Shown here: one piece after another, positions 21,559-33,884 of the stretch | How the letters are laid out: each line of letters begins with the position of its first letter | Position numbering within the stretch: the stretch's first letter is position 1 | Origin: Microdochium bolleyi | Lineage: Eukaryota; Ascomycota; Sordariomycetes; Xylariales; Microdochiaceae | NCBI GenBank assembly: GCA_001566295.1 | Contig: KQ964264.1 | Location: 496,001-560,000 of the forward strand | Direction: 5' to 3' | Length of the DNA: 64,000 bases | Program-made: the position numbers and the translations under genes | The notes under the pieces: generated by a model | The model's database searches: none | What the model saw: the letters and a program-made list of their open reading frames with translations, nothing else | Told to the model about the DNA's origin: nothing

Positions 21559-24414
21559 GCTGTGTTCGTGTGGGCAGATTGCACGCCATACTATAACAAT
21601 GCTACCTGTTTGTACTGACTGGCTTTGCCTCGCGGGTGCCGCGACGTGCTGTGCATGGACATCTCGTGGCAAAGTTCACACCGCCTCGCACCGCCTCAAT
21701 CAGCTCTCACTGGCCACTGGCGAATTGCCGCAAGTATCTTCCTCTCCATCTGCGGATGGAGACGGGGATGGCTTCTTGTTGCAGATCGCCTGCCTCATGA
21801 AATCACACTCTACAAGCTTCCGTTCTTGCCAGCACAACGCGAGCGTGGGCTACATATCAGCCTTGGGGTAGAGCAAGTGGACATCGCTGGACGTTGTGTC
21901 GCGCACTATATACAACAACACCGACAAGATGCTTTGCGAGCTCGACATCGCCAAGCACCTACGATGCTGTCCTCCCATGTCCCCTTCAAGAAGGCGCTTG
22001 AGAAGCTTGCGAGAGTAACCCGCGTACCCGTTGACCCGGCAGAAGTCAGGGTCACCCATCAGGCGAGGTGCCTCTGAATCCCGAGTGCTAAGGCTAGACT
22101 TGAACGTAGTCTGTTCCCGCTCTCGGTGCCTACATCCCGCCTTGAGATCGCTCTGTTTGGGGCTATGGTAACAGGATCATGGCCATTAGCCAGCAATAGA
22201 GCTGCAATGCCCACTGGCGCTCAAGAGCGGGGCGAGGCCTTACTGGCATTCTGAATCTAGACTCTGCTACAATGCTCCTAGCAGGTTGCTATTCTGTTCT
22301 TTGCCGGACAAGTCTAGATCTGTAAGGTTGGAGTAATCATTAGATACATGACTATACGTTGCCAGTTATTCCAAGATCTGCTGTGAATTGTCATCCCACT
22401 TTAGCTTTTCTTATTTGACCATCCATTCGGATTCTCACTTGCATAGGTCGATCCCTCTTCAGCTAAGCTTGTAGAGTTGTACTGCCAACTGCATGAGATT
22501 TGTTGTAAACAATCAATGAGCTAGAGTGACCAGGAAGAACATGCCTGCGCCAGTACAGTACAATCTATCTCCACATGTTGTCTTGCCATGCAAGAACATC
22601 CCATGTATGAAATTACTGCATGTACAAGTTTAGGCACGGGGGACAATTTTCGTGATTAGAAGACAATCGCTCGTCAGCAAATATTTCGAGAAACGCCAAG
22701 ACGTTGACGTTCTTGGGCTTCCTTGCCCGAGGTCGCTTGGACCACGCGGACATACGCTCAGTGCGCGATGCGGCGGGGCCGGCCGGTGCCTGGGGAGAGA
22801 TCATTCAGGGGGGTGAGACTTAGTCGCTCGATACCACTTGCCCGTCCTGCTCCCACAGCGGCAGGGCGAACGCCAGAGGAACGAAGGACGACAGAAAACA
22901 TGCCATCCCATGCTGCAGACTCAGGAGTGGCAAAGTCCCTGACTCCCCTGGACGCGCGCCATGCGGTTGCGGCTTTGCGCCGGCCTCGCCTTTAATCTGC
23001 GCCGTGAGGCCCTAGTGGCTTGCAGCTACGCACGTGGCTCACGTCTCGCTGGTGCTGTGAACAACACACAGGTACTGGTAAGCATCAGAGGACGGAAATA
23101 GCCGACGTTTTGTCCCTTTCGGCTTCCAGCTCCGTGGTGGCCAACCTGCCCTGCGACTAATAAAGGTAAGCTCCCGTGTCGTCCGGTGAGGCGCGTTATC
23201 AGCCCCTCGCGGAACAAGCCCTGCTGGGAATATTAAGAACCGTGGGCCCGCCCCGTGACAGAGACTGCAATCCACTTCTTGCGAGGCCAGAGCCGATGAT
23301 CTTTGTGGGGAGCCCTGTCGTCTCCGCTGAACCCTTCATCTCATCCACTCTGGCAACATTCGAAGCTCGTGGGAGAGCATCGCGGCATGTTCTCATAGCA
23401 TGATGACTCGCAGCCTACTATACGGCTACTCTGCGCAGGACGCAGCGGGAAATGACTTGACAGAAAACTACACTGCCGCCGTTGCATGAACCAGCAGTGC
23501 AATGCTGCTGCACCTCGCTTGCATCGGCCGCGGCAGTCGTGCCCTGCACTATTCTTCGTGGCGTCAAGCTCACTCGGTGCATGTGAAGCAGACAGGGGAC
23601 GCATGCAGGGGCGAAGCCCGGATCTGCCCTGGTCAAGCGCTGTCGGAGGATGCAACCCTGCGCCACCACTTGGAGCTGTTAGCCTTCTCCCCCGCCTCTG
23701 CTCAAGCCACGTAATTACTGATGCAGTGATTCTGAAGAGGACAAGATTCAACTGCCATGGGCGTCCTTGGGTGGTCAAAACGACCGAAAGGATCTAGGAG
23801 ATGGGCCAGGACTCTTATCACGAGCTCCCGCTCGACGGAGTCGCTGGAGGAGCCTGAACATGTAAGTGCAAGCAGCCACTTGAACCACTAGTTTAGTCAA
23901 CCCCTCACAAGCACTAGCGAACGGCACTCACTTCGTCCGACCAGGGTTCTGTAGCATTTGCCAATCGCAGCGGTGGCAGAGGTCATCGGTGTCCGCGTTC
24001 CCTGTTCGTCCACACACACCTGGACAGGGATATCAATGCGAGTCAATGCCACTATCAGCGGAGAGAGACCCTGGATATGGACATGATGCTGGTTGCCCAC
24101 GTTTCTCTTGACGGCACATGCCCATTTAGGCGATTGAGAAGGCCGTTGGACGATCGAGAACACCGGACACTTCTTCCCCTTTGGGCCAGCCCCCTCGTTG
24201 CGGCTGCGGACGGCAATTATCAACTCACGACGATGGCCCCTGACGTCTGTATCGTCCGGTCGCAAGCTTAAATATCACAGACGTGCCGCTCTTGTGCTCG
24301 AGCACTTTGTCGATCTGCCTCTCGTGCATTCACCAAGCCTCTCGCTCGTTTCCTGTGATCAGCCGCACACCCAAACTATTCCACACTCTCTTTCTCGCTA
24401 TCACAACTTGAATC
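21559..24414. other. Long intergenic region, about 2.9 kb
   Basis: No gene could be supported. Frames of 60-145 codons exist on both strands, but they have no family resemblance, no consistent start and overlap one another. The part from about 22.1 to 22.6 kb is AT-richer than its surroundings. The last 150 bases before 24415 are CT-rich and are probably the peroxidase promoter/leader. Confidence 0.3.
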
Positions 24415-25267
24415 ATGAAGATCACCTCCGCTCTCAGTGCTGCGGCCCTCGTCGGCGCCGTCGTGGCCGACCCCTACGGCCACGGCTGGCAGGCTCCCCG
24501 GCCCGGCTCCAGTGCGTTGCCTCTCTTCTCTGTTGATGGCACCTCGTAGGATCAACACTGACCTCTATGATACGCTACAGGCCGCTCGCCGTGCCCCATG
24601 GTGAACGCCATTGCCAACCACGGCTACATCTCGCGCGACGGCAAGAACATCTCTCTGGCCGAGCTGCAGAACGGCTTCCGCGACGGCGTCAACTTTGTCG
24701 CCGACATCCTCACGCAGGTCGGCAACATTGCCCTCTCGCTCTCGACCACCGGCGACAACTCCACCTTCAACCTCGCCGACGTCGGCGCCCACAACGTCAT
24801 CGAGCACGACGGCAGCCTGAGCCGCCGCGACGCCCATTTCGGCAGCCCCATCCCCTTCGACCGCGCCGTCTGGCTGACGACGGTCAGCCAGATGAAGGGC
24901 GCGACGGTGCCCATCGAGACCGCGGGAAAGATCCGCCTGAACCGCCTGGCCGCCGCCAAGAAGGAGAACCCCGAGTTCACGCTCAACGAGCTCGGCGGCA
25001 TGGCCAGCGTCGCCGACACGGCGCTGTACCAGATCGCCCTTGGCGACATGGTCAACGGCAACCCCAAGACGCAGCACGTCAAGATCCTCTTTGGTAAGTT
25101 CCAGTGGTCTGTTCTCTGCTTTCTTTCCATGCAGGTGCTAATACAATCCGCCACGTGGAACAGAGCAGGAGCGCATTCCCTTCAACGAGGGCTACAAGCG
25201 CAAGACGGACCCCATCACCCAGGACAAGCTCGATGCCGTCATTGCCAAGGTCGCGGCGGTTGTTTGA
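24415..25267 (+). CDS. Heme-thiolate peroxidase (chloroperoxidase/peroxygenase family), short type
   Basis: Three exons (24415..24511, 24581..25093, 25164..25267) give 237 aa. Residues 1-18 are a signal peptide (TSALSAAALVGAVVA). The heme-ligand motif is SPCPMVNAIANHGYI with Cys37 as thiolate, and the acid-base region is IEHDGSLSRRD with Glu107-His108-Asp109, the EHD-S arrangement of short-type unspecific peroxygenases and chloroperoxidase. GFRDGVNF and the TLNELGGM-like block also fit PF01328. The secreted enzyme would use hydrogen peroxide for oxygenation or halogenation of small substrates. Length is within the short group. Which activity dominates cannot be read from the sequence. The nearest genes are not obviously related. 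Confidence 0.93.
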
Positions 25268-26112
25268 ATTGGATTATCATGACTTGTTGAAAGTCAAGCA
25301 CCAGCCACAGTCTGCTCGATATGGCCTTGGCTGCGAGCAGACTAGTGGACTCGTCATAGAGCGTCTCATCCGTTGGCCACAATGATACCACAGCCCCGTG
25401 TTTGTCGAGTTTTGCACCATCTCAAACGTCCTTGTCACTGCCATGAGTGCGCAGATGATGTGACAGAGCTCCTGGAACCTCGATAGGTCACTAGTTGTCG
25501 CTATGTGCACTTGAAGAATATTTCCCTTGTTCTGACCGCGGTGATAGGGACAAATGTCGCCAGTTGCACAGCAGGCTGTATCAGGTATTGGGGACTACAA
25601 CAGCTCACCGGGGCCAGCGGAAGAACGGTGTGAGGGTCCAGGCAGAAGCGATGATGGAAGTGTACATTGCCGATCCCAACTCGTGTGGACCTTTTATGTA
25701 CTTCCCAGGCACGCGATTGTTTGTGGCGCATCGGTGCGACCGGAGCCTGCGGTGTGGTATCACACAAAGGTGCCGATGCCTTCTAGGGTCCTCGCCGGCC
25801 GAGAGAAAAGAAGAAGCTTGGAACCCTGGGAGGCCAAAAAGCGGGCGAAAAGGGGGCGCTCCACTCATGGGCCAGTCACTCTATTTCAGGCGACGGCGCC
25901 TCGGCCGCGGTGGGGCCGCCGGCAGACCCCCAGTGCAATTTTTGACACCGCCATTACGCGTATCACGTACATGTCCCATCCAGACAGACACTTGACAGAC
26001 TCAACCCGCCACGATAGTCGGCGACGACGACGACGCCGGCGACGGAGAGACACCTAGCCGCCGAATCGGTCCACTGCGTATCAGCCCACCTAACCCCGGA
26101 CCCAGCTCTGCC
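25268..26112. other. Intergenic region with CGA-rich leader
   Basis: About 845 bases with no supported gene. A short imperfect run of CGACGACGACGACG near 26020-26045 lies in the presumed 5' leader of the transporter. A 166-codon frame at 25495-25995 starts at TTG and has no family resemblance. Confidence 0.3.
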
Positions 26113-28613
26113 ATGGGAGGCTTGCCCGATGGCCGTCTCCGGGCCGCCCTGGGGTCTGCCATCTCGGGCTTGGCAGCGCTGTGCCCGCCGCTCAACTTCA
26201 TCACGATCCACTACGCGTACTTTGTCGTCATCCCGCTCGTCACCTCGCTCGTCTTCTGGGGCGCGTCGCGCCCGGCATACAGCATCTCCTATGTCGACAG
26301 CCTCTTCCTCGTCACCTCGGCCATGACCGAGGCTGGGCTCAATGCAAGTCGGCCTCCTTGAGGATTGGCAAATACAGGCACAGATCCAAGGGCTAATACA
26401 ATGTGCAGACTGTCAACTTGAGCCAGATGACCACCTTCCAGCAGATGCTCCTCGCCTTCCTCATCGTCATCGGGGGCCAGATCTGGGTCTCGATCTGGAC
26501 CGTCCAGGTCCGCAAGCATGCCTTCGAGCGGCGGTTCAAGGAGATCGTTCGCAGAGAGCGCCAGAGACAGCTCGACCGTCGAGGCAACGGGCAGTCATTC
26601 ATGTCGCGCCTGAGCTCCCTGACAGCGTCACGGTCGCACTTCCAACTGCCAAGTGACGAACCGGCCCTGCAGGATCAGACAATCCCTTCTCATGAGCCTC
26701 CGCAGGATATCCACATGCATGACCTGCCCGCCTCGTCTAAGGCTCAACCAGGATCTCAGGACGCGATCCGTCTCGACAGCACAGCACAAAGCGCCGTTCC
26801 GCGCTCTCCAGGCGGAGAGCACGTCACCTTCGCTGAGGCAACATCGCACGATCACAGCGCTGGTATCACCCGGCGCCACGGCCTGCCTCGCAGCGGCACA
26901 GTGCCTGGCTTGGGCGACAACAAAGGGTCGGCGGAGCTCGGCAAGCTGTCCAAGGAGCGCCGCGACAAGCTGGGCGGCACCGAGTACCGCGCGCTGAAGC
27001 TTCTCTCCATCATCGTGCCGGCATACTTCTTCTGCTGGCAGATTCTCGGCTGCCTCGCGCTCGGTGCCTGGATCGCTGTCAACCTGCCACAGCCGGCGCT
27101 CGACAACTCCATCAATCCCTGGTGGAACGGCGTGTTCAACGGCCTCTCGGCCTTCAACAACAGCGGAATGAGCGTGCTCGATCTCAACATGATCCCGTAC
27201 CAGGGTGCATACTTTGTACAGATCGTCAGTAAGTCGTCGCGGCCCCCTTGTCTTTGAATAGTGACTTGATCTTCGGCGTTTATCAATCTAATCTGCAAAC
27301 TCTCTAGTGGGCGCCATGATCCTTGCCGGCAACACCGCCTACCCCATCTTCCTGCGCCTCGGCTTCTGGACCGGCCTCAAGGTCCTCAACTGGGCCACTC
27401 CAGACGACGCCTACACAGAGTGGAAGGATACGCTCGAGTACATCCTCAAGTTTCCCCGTCGTGTCTACACCAATATGTTCGGTTCGCGGCAGACGTGGTG
27501 GCTGCTGTTTATGCTCATTCTGCTCAACGGGACGGATTGGGTGGCCTACGAGATCCTCAACCTGGGCAACACCGAGCTCGAGAAGATTCCTCTCGGATCA
27601 CGAATTATCAACGGCCTGTTCCAGGCACTCGGTGGGTTCTGATGCTTGTGAGCTTGATCTTGAATTCTATACTGACAAATTTTCACAGCTGTGCGTGCTG
27701 GAGGCTTCTACATCGTGCCCATTCCAATCTTGTACATTGGCCTGCAAGTGCTGTATGTTGTGATGATGTAAGTATCTCAACCCATGACTCCTCGCTTGAC
27801 ACATAATGCTAATATTGTCACAGGTATATCTCTGCCTGTAAGCTTTCGTGCGCTCTAGTGATTATTGTACATTGATTGGAGTGTGCCCACTGACGATCTG
27901 CCACAGACCCCATCGTCATCACCATGCGCCACTCCAACATCTACGAAGAGCGATCCCTCGGCATCTACCAGGACTCGGACAACACCAGCCACCCTTTGCA
28001 ACCGAGTACATCCGCCGCCAGCCGCCAAACCCGCCGCGAACAGCGCAGCAACTCCATGAGCCGCGCCATCCGCGGCACGCTCTTCGACTGGGGTGGCGTC
28101 GGCGCCGCTCCTCCCCCACGCGGCCGCGACAGATCGGAGCTCCGCCGGAGCGCCTCCCGCGACGGCGGTGCTGCTGCAGCAAACGATAGCGCCAACAGCG
28201 GCGGCAGCTTTGTCCGACACCAGGTCCGCAGCCAGCTCTCGCACGATCTGTGGCTCATCGTGCTGGCCGTGCTGCTCATCACCATCATCGAGACGAGCCA
28301 CTTCCTCGCCGACCCCGTGACGTACTCGGTCTTCAACATCCTCTTCGAGGTCGTCTCCGCGTACGGCTGCGTCGGCATCAGTCTCGGCGTGCCGTGGAAC
28401 AACTTCAGCTTCGCGGGCGGGCTATACCCGGGGTCGAAGCTCGTGCTCGTGCTCGTGATGCTGCGCGGCAGGCACCGCGGGCTGCCCGTCGCGCTGGACC
28501 GCGCGGTGCAGCTGCCGAGCGATGACATGGAGGACGTCGAGGACCAGGAGGACCTGCGGGCGCAGAGGACCATGTCTGCGCGAGGAGGAGGGCGGCAGGA
28601 GGTCGCGATATAA
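26113..28613 (+). CDS. TRK-type potassium transporter
   Basis: Six exons (26113..26343, 26409..27228, 27308..27631, 27689..27767, 27824..27837, 27907..28613) give 724 aa with all phases consistent. The order is MPM units of the Trk/Ktr/HKT superfamily: LNFITIHYAYFVVIPLV and SYVDSLFLVTSAMTEAGLNTV, a long cytosolic loop (about residues 115-290, Ser/Pro/His-rich), then GVFNGLSAFNNSGMSVLD, GAMILAGNTAYPIF, the AVRAGGFYIVPIP and VVMMYISAYPIVITMR segments, and ETSHFLADPVTYSVFNILFEVVSAYGCVGISLGVP. The pore loops carry the SAFNNSGM and AYGCVGIS selectivity segments. It mediates potassium uptake at the plasma membrane. The first intron has a GC donor and exon 5 is only 14 nt; see findings. Length is a little below TRK1 proteins because the long loop is short. 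Confidence 0.93.
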
Positions 28614-28913
28614 TTCCACGGACATAGCTACCTCAAGGGGCATATCGCGATAATGAAATCTCCCTTGCGATAACTTTATAATCGTCCGGCAGTACTGAAA
28701 TCACCATCGTTTCAATAACTATGATTAGCTGCCAACAATAGGTGGTACATGCCCCTAGCGGGAATGTGTTGGTCCGTCCGTCAAACTAGGCAACAATATG
28801 ACGTCTTTCGTGAAGAGAGACTGCTTGAGAAGATTCCACATAGCCGTTGGGCACGGCATCGCAACATTGCAGCAACCTTGTGCCCTAATCACCCGTTGCC
28901 CCCTCGGTGTAGG
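28614..28913. other. Intergenic region
   Basis: About 300 bases between the transporter end and the end of the decayed BTB gene; nothing recognised. Confidence 0.25.
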
Positions 28914-30139
28914 CTATCTCATAGCACCTGTGCGGTCAGCCTGGGCCTTGAGATACTTTAGCTCTTGTGGCGTACATGAGTACTTGAACTTGGTTGTTTT
29001 CGAGATGGTCATGGCCTCGAACGCAAAGAGGCTCGTACTAGCACTATTAGCCACGGGGGACGCGGAAACAGCCGGGAGGGTTCCACAATTCGCATGCGGC
29101 GCTGGGGAGCCGAACGACGGAGCAGGAGAAGCTTGACCTAGACCAATTAAGATCCCGTCCAACTTACTGCCCAGCTCCAGAGGGCTAATCCTCACAGAAT
29201 CGACCGTGGGTAGCGGCCAAAGGCCCACTCTGGCCAGATCCTGTATGAGCTTGCCGAGAATCCTCGACTCGCAGTCCTTGTTTTCGCTGTCCTTACTTCC
29301 GGGCGTCCGGGGACCACTGAACATGGAGGGTTTGGGGGTGGGTTTGATGTAACGGCAATACTTTGCTTCGTTTGGTTTGTTGATTAGGATATCTAGCGGC
29401 TCTTGCACCTCCCGAAGTAAGTCCGCGTAGAGCTTCTTACGTGCTGCAGCAACAGATACTGCAGACGAGAGATTGCCTTCTTATCAGCTTTCATTTGCAT
29501 CATCACTCGAGACGGACGGTCTTCCATAGGACAGGCATTACCTCTTAACTCAAAAGACGCTTCGTTGATCCCATCAGGGAGGGGGGATAGTTCAACGCCG
29601 GTGGCCTCGAAACCGACGATGAGCTTCGTCATTACGCCCTCGTACATCGAAACATCACCGAGCACATAGGAGGTCTATACGAGCTGACAGACACCGGCGT
29701 AGTCCGTCTTCAATCCAGGACTCAGCGTAAGGTGCCACGAGACCATCCACGGCCGAAACAGGTCGAAGCAGTCGTACTTTTCAGCCAGGACAGCGAGCTA
29801 GAAGATGCTCATACGGGCACTGTCGCCTAGACACGGCGACACCTACGCCAATTTGAAGTTGCCGTGCATCACCCGTAGCATCCACGCAAGAGGCGTGGAG
29901 AAGTCATCAGGCAGGTCCACGCTCCATAAAGGCTCGGCGTCTGATTGCTGTTTGGATTCTGCGAAATCACCAAAGAACATCTTTTCGAACACCCTCGAGT
30001 GACGTGCGAGTGCCTTAGAGTCCACGAGGAAGTCGATAGCTGGATTGAGGTCGTTATGTTATCTGGTTCGTACCCAGAGGTCCCCCCTCTTCTCGAGGAT
30101 GCACGTCTCTGCGGCCGCATCGGTGTGATTGATAGCCAT
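28914..30139 (-). pseudogene. Decayed BTB/POZ-domain gene
   Basis: Reading down from an ATG at 30139, one frame holds a BTB fold: RGDLWV, then AIDFLVDSKALARHSRVFEKMFFGDFAE, WSVDLPDDFSTPLAWMLRVMHGNF and LAVLAEKYDCFDLFRPW, the usual order of fungal BTB proteins. The frame is broken by TAA at 30059-30061 and TAG at 29843-29845, 29798-29800 and 29675-29677, with coding sense continuing in the same frame after each. It ends at 29393; the family C-terminus (SRILGKLIQDLARVGLWPLP) then continues in a shifted frame to 28914. Several of the stops occupy positions where Gln or Trp would be expected, so C-to-T type mutation is plausible. BTB proteins mediate dimerisation or cullin recruitment; this copy should be non-functional. 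Confidence 0.75.
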
Positions 30140-31238
30140 ATTCCCCGGCAGGTCTGTTGCTTTTACGAAGCTTGATAGGAGCCTGCAAGTTAAAGATAGA
30201 GAGCGTGGTAACATGCGAGAAAACCAAGTCGCGACGCTGCGAGGATGCCTAATTGTGAGCCGGAGACGACCTTGCTCAGCCCCCCTCGGGCGGCAAGGGA
30301 AGCCTCTTGATTGGACATATTTAACCACTTTGTTGGTCGTCGTGAACCAGGGGTCATGGCATGGCATAGCCCTAACCTAACCTAGCCTAGTACATATTAA
30401 GAACAAATTCGCCAATAACGATGGAAACTTGCGCGTAAGTACGTATCTGCGCGAGGTGTAGACTCTCTCTCAGGAAGGTGCAAGCACTGACAGGACACTC
30501 ATAGTGGCAACCCACGTATGCACATTCAGATAAGTAATACTTCAGTTTTAGTACAATTGTAATCTCGTGGCCGGGCTGACAGGGCGCAGTGGTATATACG
30601 CGCCAGGATTACACATAGCTTGGAGGATCCCCTTGGCCAAGCAGTTATCACTTTCGTACGCAAGGGATCAGTCTTAACATCATTCTCACCCATTACGAGA
30701 GGCTCCCGCCGCATGCTTCGTCTAGAGGTATGAGCTGATATGAGATCCGTGCCTGTAATTGGCTAAGCTAGGCCAAGTAAGCCCAGGTAGTTGATTGGCT
30801 ACGAATGCTCATGTGGGGCGGAATTGCCTCTTTGGGAATCTGATTCCCCCCAGAAGTCGACGGTTAAATCCCCCAGTGATATTCACTCCATTCCATTCCA
30901 ATCATATAACGTGGCACATTGGACCGGTCAAATTAAGGAGAGTGCTGCCTCTCCTAAGAAAGACGGTAATCCCAAAAAGTCGAACAACTACTCAACAGTC
31001 ATAGTGTTGCTCCAGCTTTACCCACGTTGCAGAACAGCAACCCGACAACAACTCAGTAGGTCGGATCGTGACAGCCAGCACCCATAACAGCATCAGTACT
31101 TAGTAAATATACAACATACAACGGAGAAAACAACCTTGAGCACACTTGTACGGTCCATTACTTTGAAAATGTCGGACAAGTGCCTAGAGGGTGGCCCGTT
31201 CACTTGTTTGACCCGGTCACTTCTGGATTACGTCCCCC
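30140..31238. other. Intergenic, AT-rich, gene-poor stretch
   Basis: About 1.1 kb with many stop codons in all frames and no supported gene. A short run reading CCTAACCTAACCTAGCCTAG lies at about 30370-30390. It may contain degraded repeat sequence, but no family was recognised. Confidence 0.3.
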
Positions 31239-33150
31239 CTACCCGTTTGAATAGAATTGCAGCTCCTCGTCGTCCACGGCTCCCACTGCTCGATGTGTTC
31301 CATGAATATGCCAGTCGTGTGTGATATGCTCAGCCGTCATTATGTACTGGCCAGGCATGCCAGGATCAGGGTCTGTCGTTGGCTTCCGGACCACAACCAA
31401 CTCCCTGCCGCGAAAGGCCATGACCAACTTCAGTCCCAGATACCACGCGATCCCCCAGAACGGCACTGAAAGCCCAATGGCCGGCACCACGTACCACGGG
31501 AGTTTTATGGCCGCATTTGTGTAAGGCGATCCATCCGACGGTGGCACAAATGCCGCGACTAGCATGAAGGCGCAGGCGAGGCAGTAGACTAAAGCATACG
31601 CCCAGCCAAACGGAGGGTTAAAGTTGGGGTTGGACCAGTTCCGATTGCGCTTGAACTTCAGATACAACAGCCCCAAGGACGTGAAGAATCCTATGAGAAT
31701 GTTTATGACGTAGCTGTAGAGGGTTACCAGCACGGAATAGGCGCTGGATGGCTCGAGCATGGCCGTAAGGGCGACCAACAATGTCGAGGTGAAAAAGTGT
31801 AGCACCAGTGCGGCCATGGGTGACTGTTCCAGGGTCGGGTCGTCTTCTGCTAGGTGTCTTCCCTTCCACCAGGCCCATGGAGTACGATGGCTAGTGGCAA
31901 AAGTGAGCGACCACGGCAGGATGCCCTCCTTGGCAATTTCTTGCTTAACTCGAGACGCCGTGTAGGTCATGACCAGCAGGTTGCCCGAGATGGAAACGGC
32001 GATTATGGCGGCCATGACGCGCTTAGCAGCCTCGTTGTCGTCGCCGAAGACGTGGCCAAAGAAGACGATGGCCATGTTGCGCTGTATGTTGAGGGCGGGG
32101 GTGTCGCGGGGCACGGCGCAAAAGTACGCCACGTTCACCAGGAGGAAGAGAGTTATGACGAAGGCCATGGTGCGAAGTGTGTATCTGGGAAAAATCTTCC
32201 GAGGTGTGCGGACTTCGGTGAGAACGTAAAAGGGCTGTTCGAATCCAGCAAAGGCGTACACGACGTACACGAGGGAATTCGTAACGCTGGGAACCTCCCC
32301 GGCTCCCGGTCGAAACGATTCGTTCGCGTCGAAGTTGGACGTTGCCTTGGGCTTGCCGCCCAGCGACACGCCACCCGCTTTCAAAAACCCGAGGACAATA
32401 ATGGCCACCAGTAATGTTACTTTCAGGAGGGCAAATACGTTGTTGAGAAACAGACCCGCCCGCCTGGAAACCATGTGCAACAGTACTGTAAACGCCAAGA
32501 TTCCGATGGCAAGGCCGATGACCGGGCCCTTGGGGGCCGGGGAATATCCCGCTGCGTTCATAACGAATATCCCAAAGGAGATGGCATTTCCGGATAGGTT
32601 ACCGATGAGGGCAAAGGCGATTCCGTACATGGACTTGACTAACAGCTTCGGTTCGTCTCTTTCTTTCCTGTAGATGAATTCCAGCTGTCCTCCTCTGTCA
32701 GCTAGTATCGCCTGTTGTGGGAAACGTGACTTACGTAGTTCTTTTCTCCACCGCTTCGGGGGACTGCGCGCAGCATCTTATCATTTCCTGTAGGGAGGAG
32801 TGGCAGTGATAAGCCCAACTGGAGCCAGACCATGAGACCGCAGGTGGAGATGAGGCCGCCAAAAACCCAAAGGAGCAACGACCCGCCTACGCTTCCCATG
32901 CCATGGAGGACCAAGGCCGGTGTGACAAAGATGCCGGAACCTGCAGGCCGCCGATGTCAGTCATGGCCTCATTGAGAAACCGAAAGCTGACGCGACGAGG
33001 AGTCTCACCGATAGTTCTGTTCAATATGAGGCACACCACCGTCGTCGGGCCTAGCAAATTACTGCCCACTGGAGTCGTTTCGATCGTCTGGGCCGCCGCC
33101 AGATGGCCAGCCGTGGGGGGCGGTGGTCGTCTCCTTCGTGGTTCTGTCAT
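31239..33150 (-). CDS. APC-family amino-acid permease, MUP1-like (L-type)
   Basis: Three exons, complement(31239..32684, 32735..32940, 33009..33150), give 597 aa. After a short hydrophilic N-terminus the first transmembrane segment carries the substrate motif split by intron 1, NRTIG then SGIFVTP, followed by GMGSVGGSLLLWVFGG and a GGEKNYLEFIYRK junction across intron 2. The rest contains about ten further hydrophobic segments, the AFAGFEQPFYVLTEVRTPRK loop and IAKEGILPWS, all typical of high-affinity methionine permeases of the MUP1/LAT branch. It imports methionine or other neutral amino acids at the plasma membrane; substrate is inferred from the subfamily. The upstream region holds a direct repeat with TGATAA-type elements in each copy, which would fit nitrogen control. 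Confidence 0.9.
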
Positions 33151-33296
33151 GGCAGAAGTTCAGTTGCATGTCGACGAGGCATGGCATTCGTTCAAGGCCC
33201 CTAACGCGAACGAGTGGGACGAAGGGCTGACTATAAGGTGCCGACACATTTATCCCTTGTCTGCGGCCAATGAGCGAGGTGCAGCACAATAGTCTG

Positions 33297-33706
33297 CCTT
33301 ACACGAGGAAAAAGGCTCTAGATAGATAGGGATGAAGACGCCAAGCTGGGCTGGACCAGTGTCCCCTCTCAATATTCACAAATGTGGCGTCCAGCCGCAG
33401 CGCCTGCAGAGCCTTATCACCCGCGGCATGTTCTGCACAGCCCTCCGGCTTGCCAGCAGGGCTCTCAGGCTGTCAGATTAGTGTACAGTAAACTGGGCTC
33501 CCTTACACGAGGATAAGGCTCCGGGCGAACCTAATCAGGCATGAAGACGCCAAGCTGGGCTGGACCAGTGTCTCGTCTCAATATTCACAAATGTGGCGTC
33601 CAGCCGCAGCGCTTACAGAGCCTTATCACCCGCGTCATGTTTGGCACAGCCCCCGGCTGACCAGCAGGGCATAAGCTGGGCAATATCAGGGCTCTCAGGC
33701 TATCCG
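33297..33706. repeat. Direct repeat, two ~180-205 bp copies in tandem
   Basis: Copy 1 spans about 33297-33476 and copy 2 about 33501-33706, both starting CCTTACACGAGG and ending GCTCTCAGGCT. Between them are scattered mismatches and one extra ~20-base block in copy 2. The core ATGAAGACGCCAAGCTGGGC is identical in both. It lies in the 735-bp region between the permease start (-) and the hypothetical gene start (+). Confidence 0.88.
33414..33628 (-). promoter_or_regulatory. Two TGATAA (AreA-type HGATAR) elements, one per repeat copy
   Basis: TTATCA at 33414-33419 and 33623-33628 reads TGATAA on the minus strand, the HGATAR site bound by fungal GATA nitrogen regulators. Both sit upstream of the amino-acid permease. 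Binding is inference; six-base sites occur by chance. Confidence 0.35.
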
Positions 33707-33884
33707 GTCAGGCTGCTGGCACTGCACGACGCTGACCACTCCATCTCTTCAATCATCCACATCCCCGCCTTTTTCCCAGGCCCACGCACGAGCTCTATCC
33801 TCGTCCGAATCGGACTTTTGCCCCACGAGTCTATAGGAAAGAATCTCGCAGTCGTCCTGCGCGTACCCACCCGCGCGGAGAACC

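Noticed and set aside
23341..23778. 145-codon minus-strand frame in the 2.9-kb gap
   Set aside because: Overlapped by equally long frames on the other strand and without family signal.
25495..25995. 166-codon plus-strand frame before the TRK gene
   Set aside because: No ATG at its beginning and no domain resemblance; more likely promoter and leader sequence.
30370..30390. CCTAACCTAACCTAGCCTAG, telomere-like repeat
   Set aside because: Fewer than four imperfect units of the wrong register and internal to a gene region; not a telomere.
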